Assembly (NCBI RefSeq): GCF_001577305.1
Contig: NZ_CP014519.1
Span: forward strand, 1-64,000
Length of the DNA stretch: 64,000 nucleotides
Direction of reading: 5' to 3'
Source: Sinomonas atrocyanea
Lineage (GTDB): Bacteria > Actinomycetota > Actinomycetes > Actinomycetales > Micrococcaceae
Every line of letters begins with the position of its first letter. The stretch's first letter is position 1. The notes below the pieces were generated by a model that had not been told where the DNA came from, searched no databases, and saw only the letters and a list, made by a program, of their open reading frames with translations. Of the stretch, positions 43,130 to 51,791 are shown one piece after another. The translations under genes were made by a program, and so were the position numbers.

Positions 43130-44143
43130 ATGAGCGCGTTCGATGAAATTGGCCGGCGCGGCGATGCGGGCGGTCCCGAGACGATTGCGCTGCTGCGTCA
43201 GCTCGGTGCGCAGGTGACGCGTACGTCGCCCTTTCCTCCACCGGAGGAATACAGGAGCTGGAGCCGCGAAGCCGTGGACGATCTCCTCGCGGACATGTTC
43301 GCGAAGGATTCCAAGCGTGGCCAGGTCTTCGTGCTCGGCTGCTACCTGCAAGCGACCGACCAAGCGTCGTTGGAGCGGATGCTCGTGGCATCGGTTCGGA
43401 ACTTCCTCGTCGATCAGGCCAAGGGAACCGAGCGCGGCAAGCTCCGTCGCCGGCTGGACAACCTCCTTGCAGACGACAGCCGCTTTGTCCGGCCGCACGA
43501 TGTGGGGAGCATCCTTGCCTGGGCACTACTGCACCGTGCAATGGGCCTGTGGCAAGGGGACCTTGACGAGCTGCACGAGGCAGCGGCCCGTGTCCGGGGG
43601 CATCAGATTCTGAGCTGGAACACGGCTGGCCGTACGCCTCGGCGCACAGTCATCGCTCTTACCTCGGTGTGCCATGGAGTGATCGACCATGCGGACGGCT
43701 CGGTCCGTGATGAGGACCTTGCCAAAGTTGTCGAACGGCGGTTCGCACTTCTGGCACCGCCCGTCTTCGTCGAGATGCCCGACGGCTCAGCCAACGCAGC
43801 GGCAGCTGCCTTGGTCAGCGTCGACAGCGACTCGGGAGAAGACCTCGGCGTTCAGGAGCGGGCTGAGCAGCTCTGGGCAGCACTGAGCGCAGAGGAACGG
43901 AAGCTCCTGCCCGTTCTCGGGCAGAGCCTGGAGGAGCGGCGCGCCGCGACCAGTCTGGGGCGTGCAGCAACACAGGCCTTGAGCGACGCCTTGGTCGACC
44001 GGCTCAGGATGGCGACCATCGATGACGAAGACCGCGAGGCAATCGTTCTGCGATTGGGCGCGATCGCCGCGGACGGCTCCGACTCACGTCGTCTGTCCCA
44101 AGTGGGACCGTCCCCACGGTCCCTTGGAGAGGAGCAGACGTGA
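43130..44143 (+). CDS. Sigma-factor-like protein, first gene of the defence cassette
   Basis: This 337-aa protein has a region resembling sigma-70 region 2 ('AVDDLLADMFAKDSKRGQVFVLGCYLQATDQASLERMLVASVRNFLVDQAKGTERGKLRRRLDNLL', about 45-110) and a C-terminal segment like region 4 ('SLEERRAATSLGRAATQALSDALVDRLRMATIDDEDREAIVLRL'). It would act as an alternative sigma or sigma-like regulator. The ATG at 43,130 follows GGGGGGCAGGA. It overlaps the HTH gene by 4 nt (GTGA), so the two are coupled. The similarity is distant and assigned by pattern only. Confidence 0.6.
   Translation: MSAFDEIGRRGDAGGPETIALLRQLGAQVTRTSPFPPPEEYRSWSREAVDDLLADMFAKDSKRGQVFVLGCYLQATDQASLERMLVASVRNFLVDQAKGTERGKLRRRLDNLLADDSRFVRPHDVGSILAWALLHRAMGLWQGDLDELHEAAARVRGHQILSWNTAGRTPRRTVIALTSVCHGVIDHADGSVRDEDLAKVVERRFALLAPPVFVEMPDGSANAAAAALVSVDSDSGEDLGVQERAEQLWAALSAEERKLLPVLGQSLEERRAATSLGRAATQALSDALVDRLRMATIDDEDREAIVLRLGAIAADGSDSRRLSQVGPSPRSLGEEQT
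44086..44123 (+). promoter_or_regulatory. Composite element copy 1 (direct repeat plus inverted repeat)
   Basis: A 20-bp segment ACGTCGTCTGTCCCAAGTGG (44,086-44,105) recurs at 46,106 with 18 of 20 bases the same. It runs into a perfect inverted repeat GGGACCGT-CCCC-ACGGTCCC (44,104-44,123), 16 bp before the HTH gene start. Candidate operator or attenuator within the cassette. Confidence 0.5.
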
Positions 44144-45030
44144 CCCGCAACGCCCCACAGGCGAAGTCCAGGCTCGAGGAAGCAGCCTCAGGAGTCACAG
44201 TTCCCGGACCGGTCCGTAGAGCATGGACAGGAGTCCCGCCGGATGTGGCCGCCGGGCAGATCTGGCGTGCACGGTGGAACCGCCACGTGCAGCTCGTCGC
44301 CATCATCGGGGCCGATCACCGGATCACTGCGCTGCCGCTGTCGTTGGACCCCGACTACGCCGATGCAACAACCACCTGCATCAGCGCCGAGGCCAACCCA
44401 CTCGGCGTTCCTGTAACCGCGTGGGCTGGCCTGGCAACAACTCTGCCCGCCGTCGTCCTCGACCGCTTCGCCGGCCAGCTGGACCATGACACCGCGGCAG
44501 CCCTGGCCGCCGGGCAGACAGCAGCCGGCGCAGACCCCTCCGCCCCCGAGCAGGTGCGCATGTACCGGGCACTGCTCGAAGATGCCATGGAAGAACTCTC
44601 CGCTGCCCGATGGTACGAGGACGGGTCAGGCGAACTGAGCCGGACCATGCAACGGGCTGGCCTTGAAGTCCGGGAGGTCGCAGACCTGCTCGGAACGACA
44701 CCACAGAAGGCATTGGCGATCTGGCGGGGCCGGATGCCCCTCGCCCTCGAGGAGGCCAAAAGGCTTGCGCCTGTGATGGGGGCGTCTGCAGAAGAGCTCT
44801 TGACCAGAAATCCTGTGCCCCCACCAGATCTCGTCGGCTGCTTGGACAACCCGCGACGACTTCACCAGATCCTTGCCTATGCGGCCAAGCGCGGCATCGA
44901 CGCTCCCACCGCCTACCGGGATCTCGCGTACCAGACGTGGGCTCTGGCGGCCCGCCAGACCGGCGGTAAGGCCACCAACTGGGACCTTCGGCTCGACACC
45001 ATCTTCGCGGCGGACTCCGATGAGCAGTGA
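44140..45030 (+). CDS. HTH protein of the regulatory module
   Basis: This 296-aa protein follows the sigma-like gene with a 4-nt overlap. The first half is a beta/alpha domain ('AGQIWRARWNRHVQLVAIIGADHRITALPLSLDPDYADATTTCI') and a helical linker. The C-terminal part holds an HTH-like segment 'LEVREVADLLGTTPQKALAIWRGRMPLALEEAKRLAPVMGASAEELL' (about 180-225), like XRE domains. In ImmA/IrrE systems the peptidase usually cleaves such a DNA-binding partner, so this is the likely target of the next gene. The stop lies 11 nt into the peptidase gene. Confidence 0.65.
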   Translation: MTRNAPQAKSRLEEAASGVTVPGPVRRAWTGVPPDVAAGQIWRARWNRHVQLVAIIGADHRITALPLSLDPDYADATTTCISAEANPLGVPVTAWAGLATTLPAVVLDRFAGQLDHDTAAALAAGQTAAGADPSAPEQVRMYRALLEDAMEELSAARWYEDGSGELSRTMQRAGLEVREVADLLGTTPQKALAIWRGRMPLALEEAKRLAPVMGASAEELLTRNPVPPPDLVGCLDNPRRLHQILAYAAKRGIDAPTAYRDLAYQTWALAARQTGGKATNWDLRLDTIFAADSDEQ

Positions 45031-46078
45031 GCGCGCCCCAGCCGGCATCCCCAGGAGGCTGGTGGTCAAGCAGGTGGCTGCCATGCTCGAACACCTCGAT
45101 GCTTCCGACCCGCTGCTCCGCCCACAGCTATTCGATGACGCCATAGGCACCCTGGCAGCGCGAGACGACGTCGGTCTCCGTCTAGTCCCGGATCAGGAGA
45201 TCGAAGCCTCCGGATGCAGTGTCGCGGGCGGATACCTTACCGACGGCACGCCGCCGCTTCTGGTCATATCCGAATCCGCAAGCCGCGGTCGACGAGCTTT
45301 CACGGCTCTTCACGAGTACGGCCACCACCTCCAGCAAAGCGTCTACAGCCTCATGGAAGGCCTGGTTCAGCAACCTGACGGGGGAGTCACACTGGAAGAT
45401 GCAGCTTGCGACAGCTTCGCCTCCGCCATCTTGCTGCCCAAGGAACTGGTCGCACTGCACATCCCTGACGAGGGACCGTCAGCGGCCAGCGTGCTGTCCC
45501 TATGGAGGGCTGCTCCACAGGTCTCCAGGGCAGCCGTCTGCGTGCGCGCGGCCTTGACCCTCCAGACCCCGGGCCATGTGACCCTGCTCGACGAAAGCGG
45601 CACCGTGGTCTTCTCCTCCTCGCGGGAACTTCCCCCGCTTCGTCGAGGCAGCGACCAGTCCCGGGTCAGCATCGTGAAGGCCGCACTGCGCGCCCCAGGG
45701 CGCACCGTCGAGGGCGAGGCCGAGTTCCTGTACCGCGACGGAATCCGCGGGCAGGAACTCTATGCGCAGGCCGCTGACCTGGGCGGTATGACAGTCGTCG
45801 TTTCGGTGAGCGAGCGGGCAGCCTGGCGCAAGCTCTCCCTGCCCCGCAAGGACAGCAGCCCCAAGGGTGTGTTCAGGATCTGCGAGCACGCCGCCTGCGG
45901 ATACGAGTTCCGCACCTTCGACCCGCCCTGTGGGCAGTGCGGCGTGCCGCTGTGCCCTGAGTGCGGCCAGTGCAACTGCAGCTTCCGGCTGCGTGAAAGG
46001 GCCTGTCCGTCCTGCTACCTGATGCAGCCGATCCACCTCTTCGACAGCGCGACTGGTCCCTGCCGGGACTGCGCCTGA
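45020..46078 (+). CDS. ImmA/IrrE-type zinc metallopeptidase
   Basis: This 352-aa protein carries the zinc motif HEYGH at residues 98-102 in 'RRAFTALHEYGHHLQ', and a downstream 'EDAACDSFASAILLPKELV' that supplies the third ligand in this family. The middle is a variable domain ('SRVSIVKAALRAPGRTVEGEAEFLYRDGIRGQELYAQAADLGGMTVVVSVSE'), which may be a sensor. The C-terminal 65 residues are a cysteine-rich zinc ribbon (at least ten Cys from 'CEHAACGYEF' to 'CRDCA'). It overlaps the HTH gene by 11 nt. ImmA-like peptidases cleave repressors on a danger signal and so induce mobile-element or stress genes. Confidence 0.85.
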   Translation: MSSERAPAGIPRRLVVKQVAAMLEHLDASDPLLRPQLFDDAIGTLAARDDVGLRLVPDQEIEASGCSVAGGYLTDGTPPLLVISESASRGRRAFTALHEYGHHLQQSVYSLMEGLVQQPDGGVTLEDAACDSFASAILLPKELVALHIPDEGPSAASVLSLWRAAPQVSRAAVCVRAALTLQTPGHVTLLDESGTVVFSSSRELPPLRRGSDQSRVSIVKAALRAPGRTVEGEAEFLYRDGIRGQELYAQAADLGGMTVVVSVSERAAWRKLSLPRKDSSPKGVFRICEHAACGYEFRTFDPPCGQCGVPLCPECGQCNCSFRLRERACPSCYLMQPIHLFDSATGPCRDCA

Positions 46079-46105
46079 GATGGGCAGCGGCGGCCGAAGC
46101 GAATT

Positions 46106-46144
46106 ACGTCGTCTGTCCCTGGTGGAGCATCGAAGCGGTGCTCC
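46106..46144 (+). promoter_or_regulatory. Composite element copy 2
   Basis: ACGTCGTCTGTCCCTGGTGG (46,106-46,125) matches copy 1 at 18 of 20 positions. It is followed at the same offset (+18) by the inverted repeat GGAGCA-N9-TGCTCC (46,124-46,144). It lies in the 128-bp gap before the CD-NTase gene, so it is a good candidate control site for the effector part of the cassette. Confidence 0.5.
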
Positions 46145-46206
46145 GCGTGGAACTCGGCGCCGGCGAGTCACACCACCTCAGTAATCCGGCGAGGAAGAAC
46201 GCAGCC

Positions 46207-47268
46207 ATGACGGTCATCAGCCCCACCATCACTCTGGAACACCTCGCCAACGAGGCCCGGTCCAGGATCGAGGTTTCAGCCGAGGAACTTGACGAAGCAC
46301 GGGAGCGCCGCTCTGCAGTCGGCGCTGCCCTTCGCCGTGAATTCACCGGCAGCCGTACCTACCTCAACGGCAGCATCGCCCACGGCGACGCGCTCACGCC
46401 GCTCACCGACGTCGACCTCGGGGTCGTCATTCCTGACCCCGACCACGAGTACGGTCCGGGCAAGCGCGGACCGAAAGCGCTCAAGGAGCGCGCGGCAGAG
46501 GCCATCCGCCACGGGCTCAAAGGGCGGTACGGTGACCTCGCAGTCGAGGTCGAGGGCCGCAAGCGCTCCCTTCTCGTGCGGTTCCGCGACCCGGTCGCCC
46601 CAGGGCGACCGGACTTCACCGCAGACGTGATCGTCGCCCTCGACAACCCCGGCGGCGCGGGCCTCTACATCCCTCGGTTCGACAGCTGGGACCGCTCCCA
46701 CCCTGAGAAGCACACCGAACTCATCAGCATCGCGAATAAGGCCACACAGGCACGTTTCGCGCGCACAGTGCGACTGCTGAAGCACTGGAACCGCAGCAAC
46801 GGCAAGCTGCTCTGTTCCTGGAATATCAAGGCACTTGCGCTCGACTGCATCGTGGCCCCCACTGCACTGATTCCCGGATTGCGCGGATGGTTTGACCACG
46901 CGATCGCCCAGCTCTCCCGTGGAGAGACACCCGACCCCGCGGGCGTCGCGGCGAAGCCCATCAAACTCAACGGCACGCGCACGGAAGCTATCCGGCGTCT
47001 CACCCGCGCACTGGAGAACCTCGACCGCGCTATCGAGTACGAGCAGGCCGGCTACCCGGTCCTCGCCCACGATGAGCTCGCCAAGTTCTTCAACGACCCC
47101 GAAGTGATGCCGCGTCCGAGTGCGACCGCCGTGATGGGCGAGGAAGCACGCCGGGTCCTCGACGAGAAGAGCAAGGACAGCAAGAGTTTCGGCGCTCCTG
47201 CCCTCCTGACGGGAACGGGTTCGTCAGCAGGCCGAAGCCGTGGAAACATCCGCTCATGGGGCGCATAG
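46207..47268 (+). CDS. CD-NTase-like nucleotidyltransferase (CBASS cyclase)
   Basis: This 353-aa protein has the polymerase-beta-like core of CD-NTases: 'GSRTYLNGSIAHGDALTPLTDVDLGVVI', with Gly55-Ser56 and the metal-binding Asp68 and Asp70, and a third acidic strand 'PDFTADVIVAL' with Asp140. Then come a helical domain ('RFARTVRLLKHWNRSNGKLLCSWNIKALALDCIV') and a Lys/Ser-rich tail. It would make a cyclic nucleotide on phage infection. The C-terminus ends 'NIRSWGA', and such short tails are the site of E2-dependent conjugation in type II CBASS. It overlaps the E2 gene by 13 nt. Confidence 0.8.
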   Translation: MTVISPTITLEHLANEARSRIEVSAEELDEARERRSAVGAALRREFTGSRTYLNGSIAHGDALTPLTDVDLGVVIPDPDHEYGPGKRGPKALKERAAEAIRHGLKGRYGDLAVEVEGRKRSLLVRFRDPVAPGRPDFTADVIVALDNPGGAGLYIPRFDSWDRSHPEKHTELISIANKATQARFARTVRLLKHWNRSNGKLLCSWNIKALALDCIVAPTALIPGLRGWFDHAIAQLSRGETPDPAGVAAKPIKLNGTRTEAIRRLTRALENLDRAIEYEQAGYPVLAHDELAKFFNDPEVMPRPSATAVMGEEARRVLDEKSKDSKSFGAPALLTGTGSSAGRSRGNIRSWGA

Positions 47269-47735
47269 TTCGCCCGTGGTACGGTGCTGACCCGGTCTGG
47301 AGGCTTCCGTTCCAGCGCAATGCCCGGCGTCACTACGGTCACACCGTCACGGCTCACCTACATCCGGGCTACCTCATCTACCGGCACGAAGGGCTCGACA
47401 TCCCCGGCCGCGAAGAGCCCGTTCCAGTTGAGATCCGCTTCGAGGCCAGCCCTCTGTACGACACCTACGGACTGGAGCCCCAGGACTATCCGCGGGTGTT
47501 CGCAGACAGTGGGCTGGCCTCGCCCCACCGCATGCCCGATGGCAGCCTCTGCCTGTTCTACCCGGGAGATCCCCCTGAGCGGCGTTGGACAGCAGAGGCC
47601 GGCCTGCTCGCGCTCCTCGACCTTGCCGGCGACCACCTCTTCTTCGAAACCTACTGGCGCCACAGTGGAGGTCACCGGGGAGGGAGATGGCTGGCACCGG
47701 AGGCGCCCCACGGCTATCGAGGGAGGACACAGTGA
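47256..47735 (+). CDS. E2-like conjugating protein (CBASS type II-short type)
   Basis: This 159-aa protein matches bacterial E2/UBC-like proteins: N-terminal strands, 'GLASPHRMPDGSLCLFYPGDPPERRWTAEAGLLALLDLAGDHLFFETYWRHSGGHRGGRWLAPEAPHG', with the candidate catalytic Cys99 in the 'DGxLCL' motif and the usual 'W..T' helix. No E1 or JAB domain is present, so it is the short E2-only form known to act on the neighbouring CD-NTase. The ATG overlaps the cyclase by 13 nt, which fits co-assembly. Confidence 0.8.
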   Translation: MGRIVRPWYGADPVWRLPFQRNARRHYGHTVTAHLHPGYLIYRHEGLDIPGREEPVPVEIRFEASPLYDTYGLEPQDYPRVFADSGLASPHRMPDGSLCLFYPGDPPERRWTAEAGLLALLDLAGDHLFFETYWRHSGGHRGGRWLAPEAPHGYRGRTQ

Positions 47736-48259
47736 CTCCGACTCCGACGCCATTTCCTTCAGTCGGCGCGACAGCGGTGATGGAGCCGATCAGCTGGGAC
47801 GGTATTGCGACTGTCATCGCCGCGATCCTTGCTGCGATCGTCGCCGTCATCGGCTACAGCATCCAGCAGGCGGCTGCCCGGAAGGAACGACGGGCAGAGA
47901 TCTACAGCGAAGCGCTGCGCACAGTCGAGGACTACTTGGAAGCGCCGTATCTTGTGCGCCGCCGGGACGGCTCCGCTTCAGCACGCCAGAGCATCACAAC
48001 CCACATCAGCGATATCCAATCGCGGCTGTCCTACTACTGCGCCCTGCTCGACATCCATGCAGACCCAGAGATCGGTGCTGCTTATGAAACCCTGGTCTCA
48101 GCCGCGCGGGCCGATGCCGGCAAGGCAATGCTCGAAGCGTGGAAGGGCCGCCCGACACGGCACGACAGAGGCGTCTCCATTGCCTCCCGGCATGATCGCT
48201 CCCGCAGTGACGCCGCTCGCCGGGCCTACATCGAGGCGATCAGACGCCGAGACGCCTGA
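47732..48259 (+). CDS. One-helix membrane protein, candidate CBASS effector
   Basis: This 175-aa protein has an N-terminal transmembrane helix (about 24-44, 'IATVIAAILAAIVAVIGYSI') and a cytoplasmic helical domain ('RKERRAEIYSEALRTVEDYLEAPYLVRRRDG', 'SITTHISDIQSRLSYYCALLDIHADPEIGAAYETLVSAARADAG'). The GTG follows GGGAGG and overlaps the E2 stop by 4 nt. The position is that of the effector in CBASS operons. Membrane effectors kill by disrupting the membrane, but this domain does not match a named one. It could instead be an accessory protein. Confidence 0.7.
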   Translation: MTPTPTPFPSVGATAVMEPISWDGIATVIAAILAAIVAVIGYSIQQAAARKERRAEIYSEALRTVEDYLEAPYLVRRRDGSASARQSITTHISDIQSRLSYYCALLDIHADPEIGAAYETLVSAARADAGKAMLEAWKGRPTRHDRGVSIASRHDRSRSDAARRAYIEAIRRRDA

Positions 48260-48302
48260 CGATGGTCACCTGACGTGACACAGGCCAGGGCCTGGTCGCG
48301 CC

Positions 48303-48485
48303 TCACAGCCGTGCCGCCCTTCGCTCGAGCCACCGTTCGAAGCGACGTGGGATCGACCTGATCGAACCGACGATGGCCAGGGCCGTGCCGGTGGCCGCTG
48401 CCGCCGTGAGGTTGCCGACGGCCACTGCTCCGAGGGGGGTCTGAGACCAGAGGAGGAACTGGTTGAGGTCGGAGATGAGATCCAT
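48303..48485 (-). CDS. Possible small membrane protein (60 aa)
   Basis: A 60-aa peptide with a hydrophobic middle ('PLGAVAVGNLTAAAATGTALAIVGSI') and a basic amphipathic end ('RSIPRRFERWLERRAARL') converges on the cassette. The ribosome site is weak. It could be a small toxin-like or structural peptide, or a chance frame. Confidence 0.35.
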   Translation of the reverse strand: MDLISDLNQFLLWSQTPLGAVAVGNLTAAAATGTALAIVGSIRSIPRRFERWLERRAARL

Positions 48486-48559
48486 AGGCGGAAGATAATC
48501 GGACCCTCTGACATTTATCGACGCTGACGGCCTGACGGGCCGGTCTCAAGCCCCGTGCA

Positions 48560-49747
48560 TCACCCGAGCTCGTCGAGTTCCTGGTGTTGGCGTTCGATGA
48601 AGCCGGCCATGCCGGGGACGGTGAAGGCGACCTGCCCGTATTCGGGCGGGTAGATGAGGCCTTTGGAGATGAGCTGGGCGCGGGTGGGTCCGAGGCTGGT
48701 GACCTTCTTGCCGAGGCGTGCGGCGATGGCGCCGGTGGTGGAGGGGCCGTCGCCGTCGGCGGCCATGGCGTTCATGTAGTCGCGTTCGCGCGGGGTGGCC
48801 CGGTCCCAGCGGGAGGGGAAGAAGCCGGCGTCGAGGCGCTGCTGGCCGATGCGGACTGCCTCGTGGGCTTCGTCGCCGGTGAACGGGCTGGTGGTGGCGA
48901 CTTCCCACATGGCGGATCCGAATTCCTGGATGAAGTACGGGTACCGGCCCGAGGCCTCCAGCACGGCTGCGAGGGCGTCGTCGCTGTAGGACTGGCCCAT
49001 CTGGGAGGCGGGGACGGTGAGGGATTCGGCGGCCTGGTCAGGGTCGAGCTTGCCGATCTGGCGGTAGTCGAAGAGCCGTTCGGCGTAGCTGCGGGCGTCG
49101 GCGAGCCGCGCGGGGAGGTTGGGCAGCCCGGCGCCGGTGACGAAGAACGGGAGCTCGTTCTGGACGGCGTGGTGCTGGACGGTGACGAGGGCAGCCAGGA
49201 GCTCGTCGTCGACGTCCTGCATCTCGTCGATGAACACCGCGAAGCCCTTCCGCAGCCCGCGCAGAGCTGCCCCGACGTCTTCGACGACGTCCTGCAGGTC
49301 GATGTCCATGTGCCCGGTCCTGGCCCGGGCCGGGTCGACGTCCACGCCGAGGGAGATCCCCTCGATCCCGATCGTGGCGCTGAAGGAGGTCACGGTCCGA
49401 AGGAGCGCCTTGACCGGCCCCACCCCGATCTGGGACACGTAGCGCCGGGAGGCGACCTGGAGCTCGCGGGCGAGCGCCTTGCGGATGTCCCGCGCCCCCT
49501 CCTCCCCGGGCCGGCCCTCGAGTTTGAGGGTGAGCCAGCCGTGGTGGTCGGCGATGCCCTTGAGCCGGTTCAGCAGCACGGTCTTCCCCACGCCGCGGAG
49601 TCCGCTGAGCACCATGGGCCGAGCCGGCATGGACAGCTCTGTCCGGGCGACGAGGAGGTCGAAGGCGCGGATCTCGGCCTCGCGGCCTGCGAGGAAGCGC
49701 GGAGGCACGCCGGATCCGGGGTTGTAGGGGTTCAGCTGCGGTTCCAC
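48560..49747 (-). CDS. AAA/STAND-type ATPase with winged helix
   Basis: This 395-aa protein has a P-loop 'GLRGVGKT' near 48-55, Walker B 'FAVFIDEMQDVDD' near 170 and the motif 'LPFFVTGAGLPNLPARLADARSYAERLFDYRQIGKL' with a sensor Arg. A C-terminal winged helix follows ('RERDYMNAMAADGDGPSTTGAIAARLGKKVTSLGPTRAQLISKGLIYPPEYGQVAFTVPGMAGFI'). It resembles ORC/Cdc6-like archaeal-type ATPases common on actinobacterial mobile elements. It could be a replication, transfer or NTPase defence factor. Confidence 0.82.
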   Translation of the reverse strand: MEPQLNPYNPGSGVPPRFLAGREAEIRAFDLLVARTELSMPARPMVLSGLRGVGKTVLLNRLKGIADHHGWLTLKLEGRPGEEGARDIRKALARELQVASRRYVSQIGVGPVKALLRTVTSFSATIGIEGISLGVDVDPARARTGHMDIDLQDVVEDVGAALRGLRKGFAVFIDEMQDVDDELLAALVTVQHHAVQNELPFFVTGAGLPNLPARLADARSYAERLFDYRQIGKLDPDQAAESLTVPASQMGQSYSDDALAAVLEASGRYPYFIQEFGSAMWEVATTSPFTGDEAHEAVRIGQQRLDAGFFPSRWDRATPRERDYMNAMAADGDGPSTTGAIAARLGKKVTSLGPTRAQLISKGLIYPPEYGQVAFTVPGMAGFIERQHQELDELG

Positions 49748-49925
49748 AGTGACACTGTACAGACTTATCCGCAGCTATTGGGTTTTTCCTATAACCCCGG
49801 ATAGCTTGTCATAACCCAGCCGACAGGCTCCGGGCATTGCAGGTGTGGTTCATGTGACACGGCCTGTTTCCCTCCTTTGGCTAGCGTGGCGGGCGGAGAC
49901 GCCAGCCGACATCGGAGGGGGCCGC

Positions 49926-50014
49926 GTGGCCAGGAAGACCGGCAAGAGGGTCGAGGGGCAGCTGAGCTTCGACCTGGAGGCATTGTGGGGAGCATCGGAA
50001 GGGGAGCGGGATGA
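49926..50014 (+). pseudogene. Small plasmid gene, apparent frameshift
   Basis: From GTG 49,926 the reading VARKTGKRVEGQLSFDLEAL looks like the short basic protein that often precedes the next gene in actinobacterial elements. The frame does not stop before running into unrelated sequence. One extra G near 49,999-50,007 would end it at the TGA overlapping the next ATG (ATGA). Weak but consistent with the other G/C-run shifts in the window. Confidence 0.4.
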
Positions 50015-50376
50015 ACAGGTACGGCAGGCAGGCCGAGACGATGTGGAAGCAGGCGTGCCCGGGGAGGTACGCGGCGCTGGAGGACCCGGAAGCATTCTTC
50101 ACGGGCCTGGGGAAGCTGGCCATGGAGATGGTGCTGGACCTCGAGGTGAAGATCGCCGGACCGGACGTGCCGGGGGAGGCGTACCTGGAGAAGGTCGGGC
50201 GGCTGAACGCGGCCCGGAACCAGGCCGAGGAGGTCGCCCGGGCGGAGATCCTGGCCCCGCCCGAGACGGAGGAGCCGGACGAGGAGGACGAGGACCCGGG
50301 CGACCCGGGTTCGAACCTGCTGGCGTGGATCAACCGGCACGAGCACCAGAGCTCGCAGGAGGACGAGCTCGACTAG
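50011..50376 (+). CDS. Hypothetical protein of actinobacterial mobile elements
   Basis: This 121-aa acidic protein ('MNRYGRQAETMWKQACPGRYAALEDPEAFFTGLGKLAMEMVLDLE', 'VPGEAYLEKVGRLNAARNQAEEVARAEIL', then a Glu/Asp-rich tail) has the pattern of a small helical protein that usually lies upstream of large methylase/helicase genes on actinobacterial plasmids and integrative elements. Its role is unknown. The end overlaps the start of the methylase gene. Confidence 0.7.
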   Translation: MNRYGRQAETMWKQACPGRYAALEDPEAFFTGLGKLAMEMVLDLEVKIAGPDVPGEAYLEKVGRLNAARNQAEEVARAEILAPPETEEPDEEDEDPGDPGSNLLAWINRHEHQSSQEDELD

Positions 50377-51791
50377 ACCGCTTCGTTCCGTCCGGACAGG
50401 GTGACCTCGCCCCATCGGGTGCGAAGGCGAGGGTCGAGGCGAACCTCGAGGCGCTGCGTACCCTGCGCGCGCTGCAGGCCGAGGACCGGCCGGCTACTGC
50501 GGATGAGCGGTCACGCCTGGCGCGGTGGGGTTCTTGGGGTGCGCAGGGCGTGTGGCAGATCTTCGATGAGGACCGGCCCGAGCACGCCGTCCAGCGGCGG
50601 GAGCTGAAGGAGCTGCTGAGCGAGCGCGAGTACCTCGCGGCGAAGCGGACGACCATCAACGCCCACTACACCGACGCCGCCTACGCCAAGGCTGTCTGGG
50701 GCACGTTGGCCCGGCTCGGGTTCACCGAGGGCGAGGTCCTCGAACCCGGCTCCGGGGCCGGGACGTTCATCGGCCTCGCCCCGGAGGGGGCGAGGATGAC
50801 CGGGGTCGAGCTCGACCCGGTGACGGCCGGGATCGCGCAGAAGCTCTACCCCCACGCCGAGGTGCGCAACGAGTCGTTCGCCGACACCCGCTACCGCGCC
50901 GGGCACTTCGACGCCGTCGTGGGCAACGTGCCCTTCGCCGACCTCGTGCTCCACGACCCCCGCCACAACGCGGGCGGCCACTCGATGCACAACCACTTCA
51001 TCATCAAGTCCCTGGCCCTGACCCGCCCCGGCGGGCTCGTGGCGGTCCTGTCGTCGTCGTTCACCCTGGACGCTGGGAACCCTGCCGCCCGGCGGGAGAT
51101 GAACGCGATGGCCGACCTGATCGGCGCGGTCCGCCTGCCCACCGGGGCGCACCGCCGCGCCGCCGGCACGGAGGCGCTGACCGACCTGCTGGTCTTCCGC
51201 CGCCGCGAGCCTGGGCAGGAGCCGGCGAGCACACTGTGGGAGACGGTGCACGCCAAGCGGATCGACGGGCAGACAACCCGGGTCAACGCGTACTTCGACG
51301 AGCACCCCGAGCACCTCCTCGGGGACCTGCACGTCGGCCACGGGATGTACGGGGAGGCGACGCTGACCCTGACCACGGACGACCTCTCCGCCATCCCGGC
51401 GCGCCTGGAGGAGGCCCTGACGGGGATCGCCGACTGGGCCCTGGCCGAGGGGAAGGGCATGACGGCCCGCAGCGCGGAGCAGACCGCCGAGCGGGCAGCA
51501 TGGGTGCCCGCCGAGCGGGGCATGTGGGAAGGCCACCTGACCCGCACCGAGACAGGCTTCACCGTCGTCCAGGACGGCGCCCACATCGACTTCCCCGTCC
51601 CCGGCCTCACCGTCACCGCATCGGGCGGCGCGCGGGTGAAGGCGGGGTCGCAGGCCGAGGAGCTCACCGCCCTGCTCGGCCTGCGCGATTCCGTCCGGTC
51701 CCTGCTGGAGCTGGAGGCGGCCGATGTCGACGACACCCCGGAGACCGACGCCGCACGCGAAGCGGCTGCGGACCCAGTACCGGGAGTACAC
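50325..51791 (+). CDS. N6-adenine DNA methylase part of a giant methylase/helicase
   Basis: This is the N-terminal half of a protein usually found as one chain of about 1,700 aa. It shows 'DLAPSGAKARVEANLEALRTLRALQ', 'INAHYTDAAYAKAVWGTLARLGFTEGEVLEPGSGAGTFIGLAPEGARMTGVELDPVTAGI' (SAM motif) and 'FDAVVGNVPFADLVLHD' (catalytic NVPF, an NPPF variant). The family-like sequence ends near 'DTPETDAAR' (about 51,762) and then continues in the +1 frame, so the gene either is split or has an extra base. The end given is approximate; the open frame itself runs on to 52,115. The GTG start is uncertain. Confidence 0.75.
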
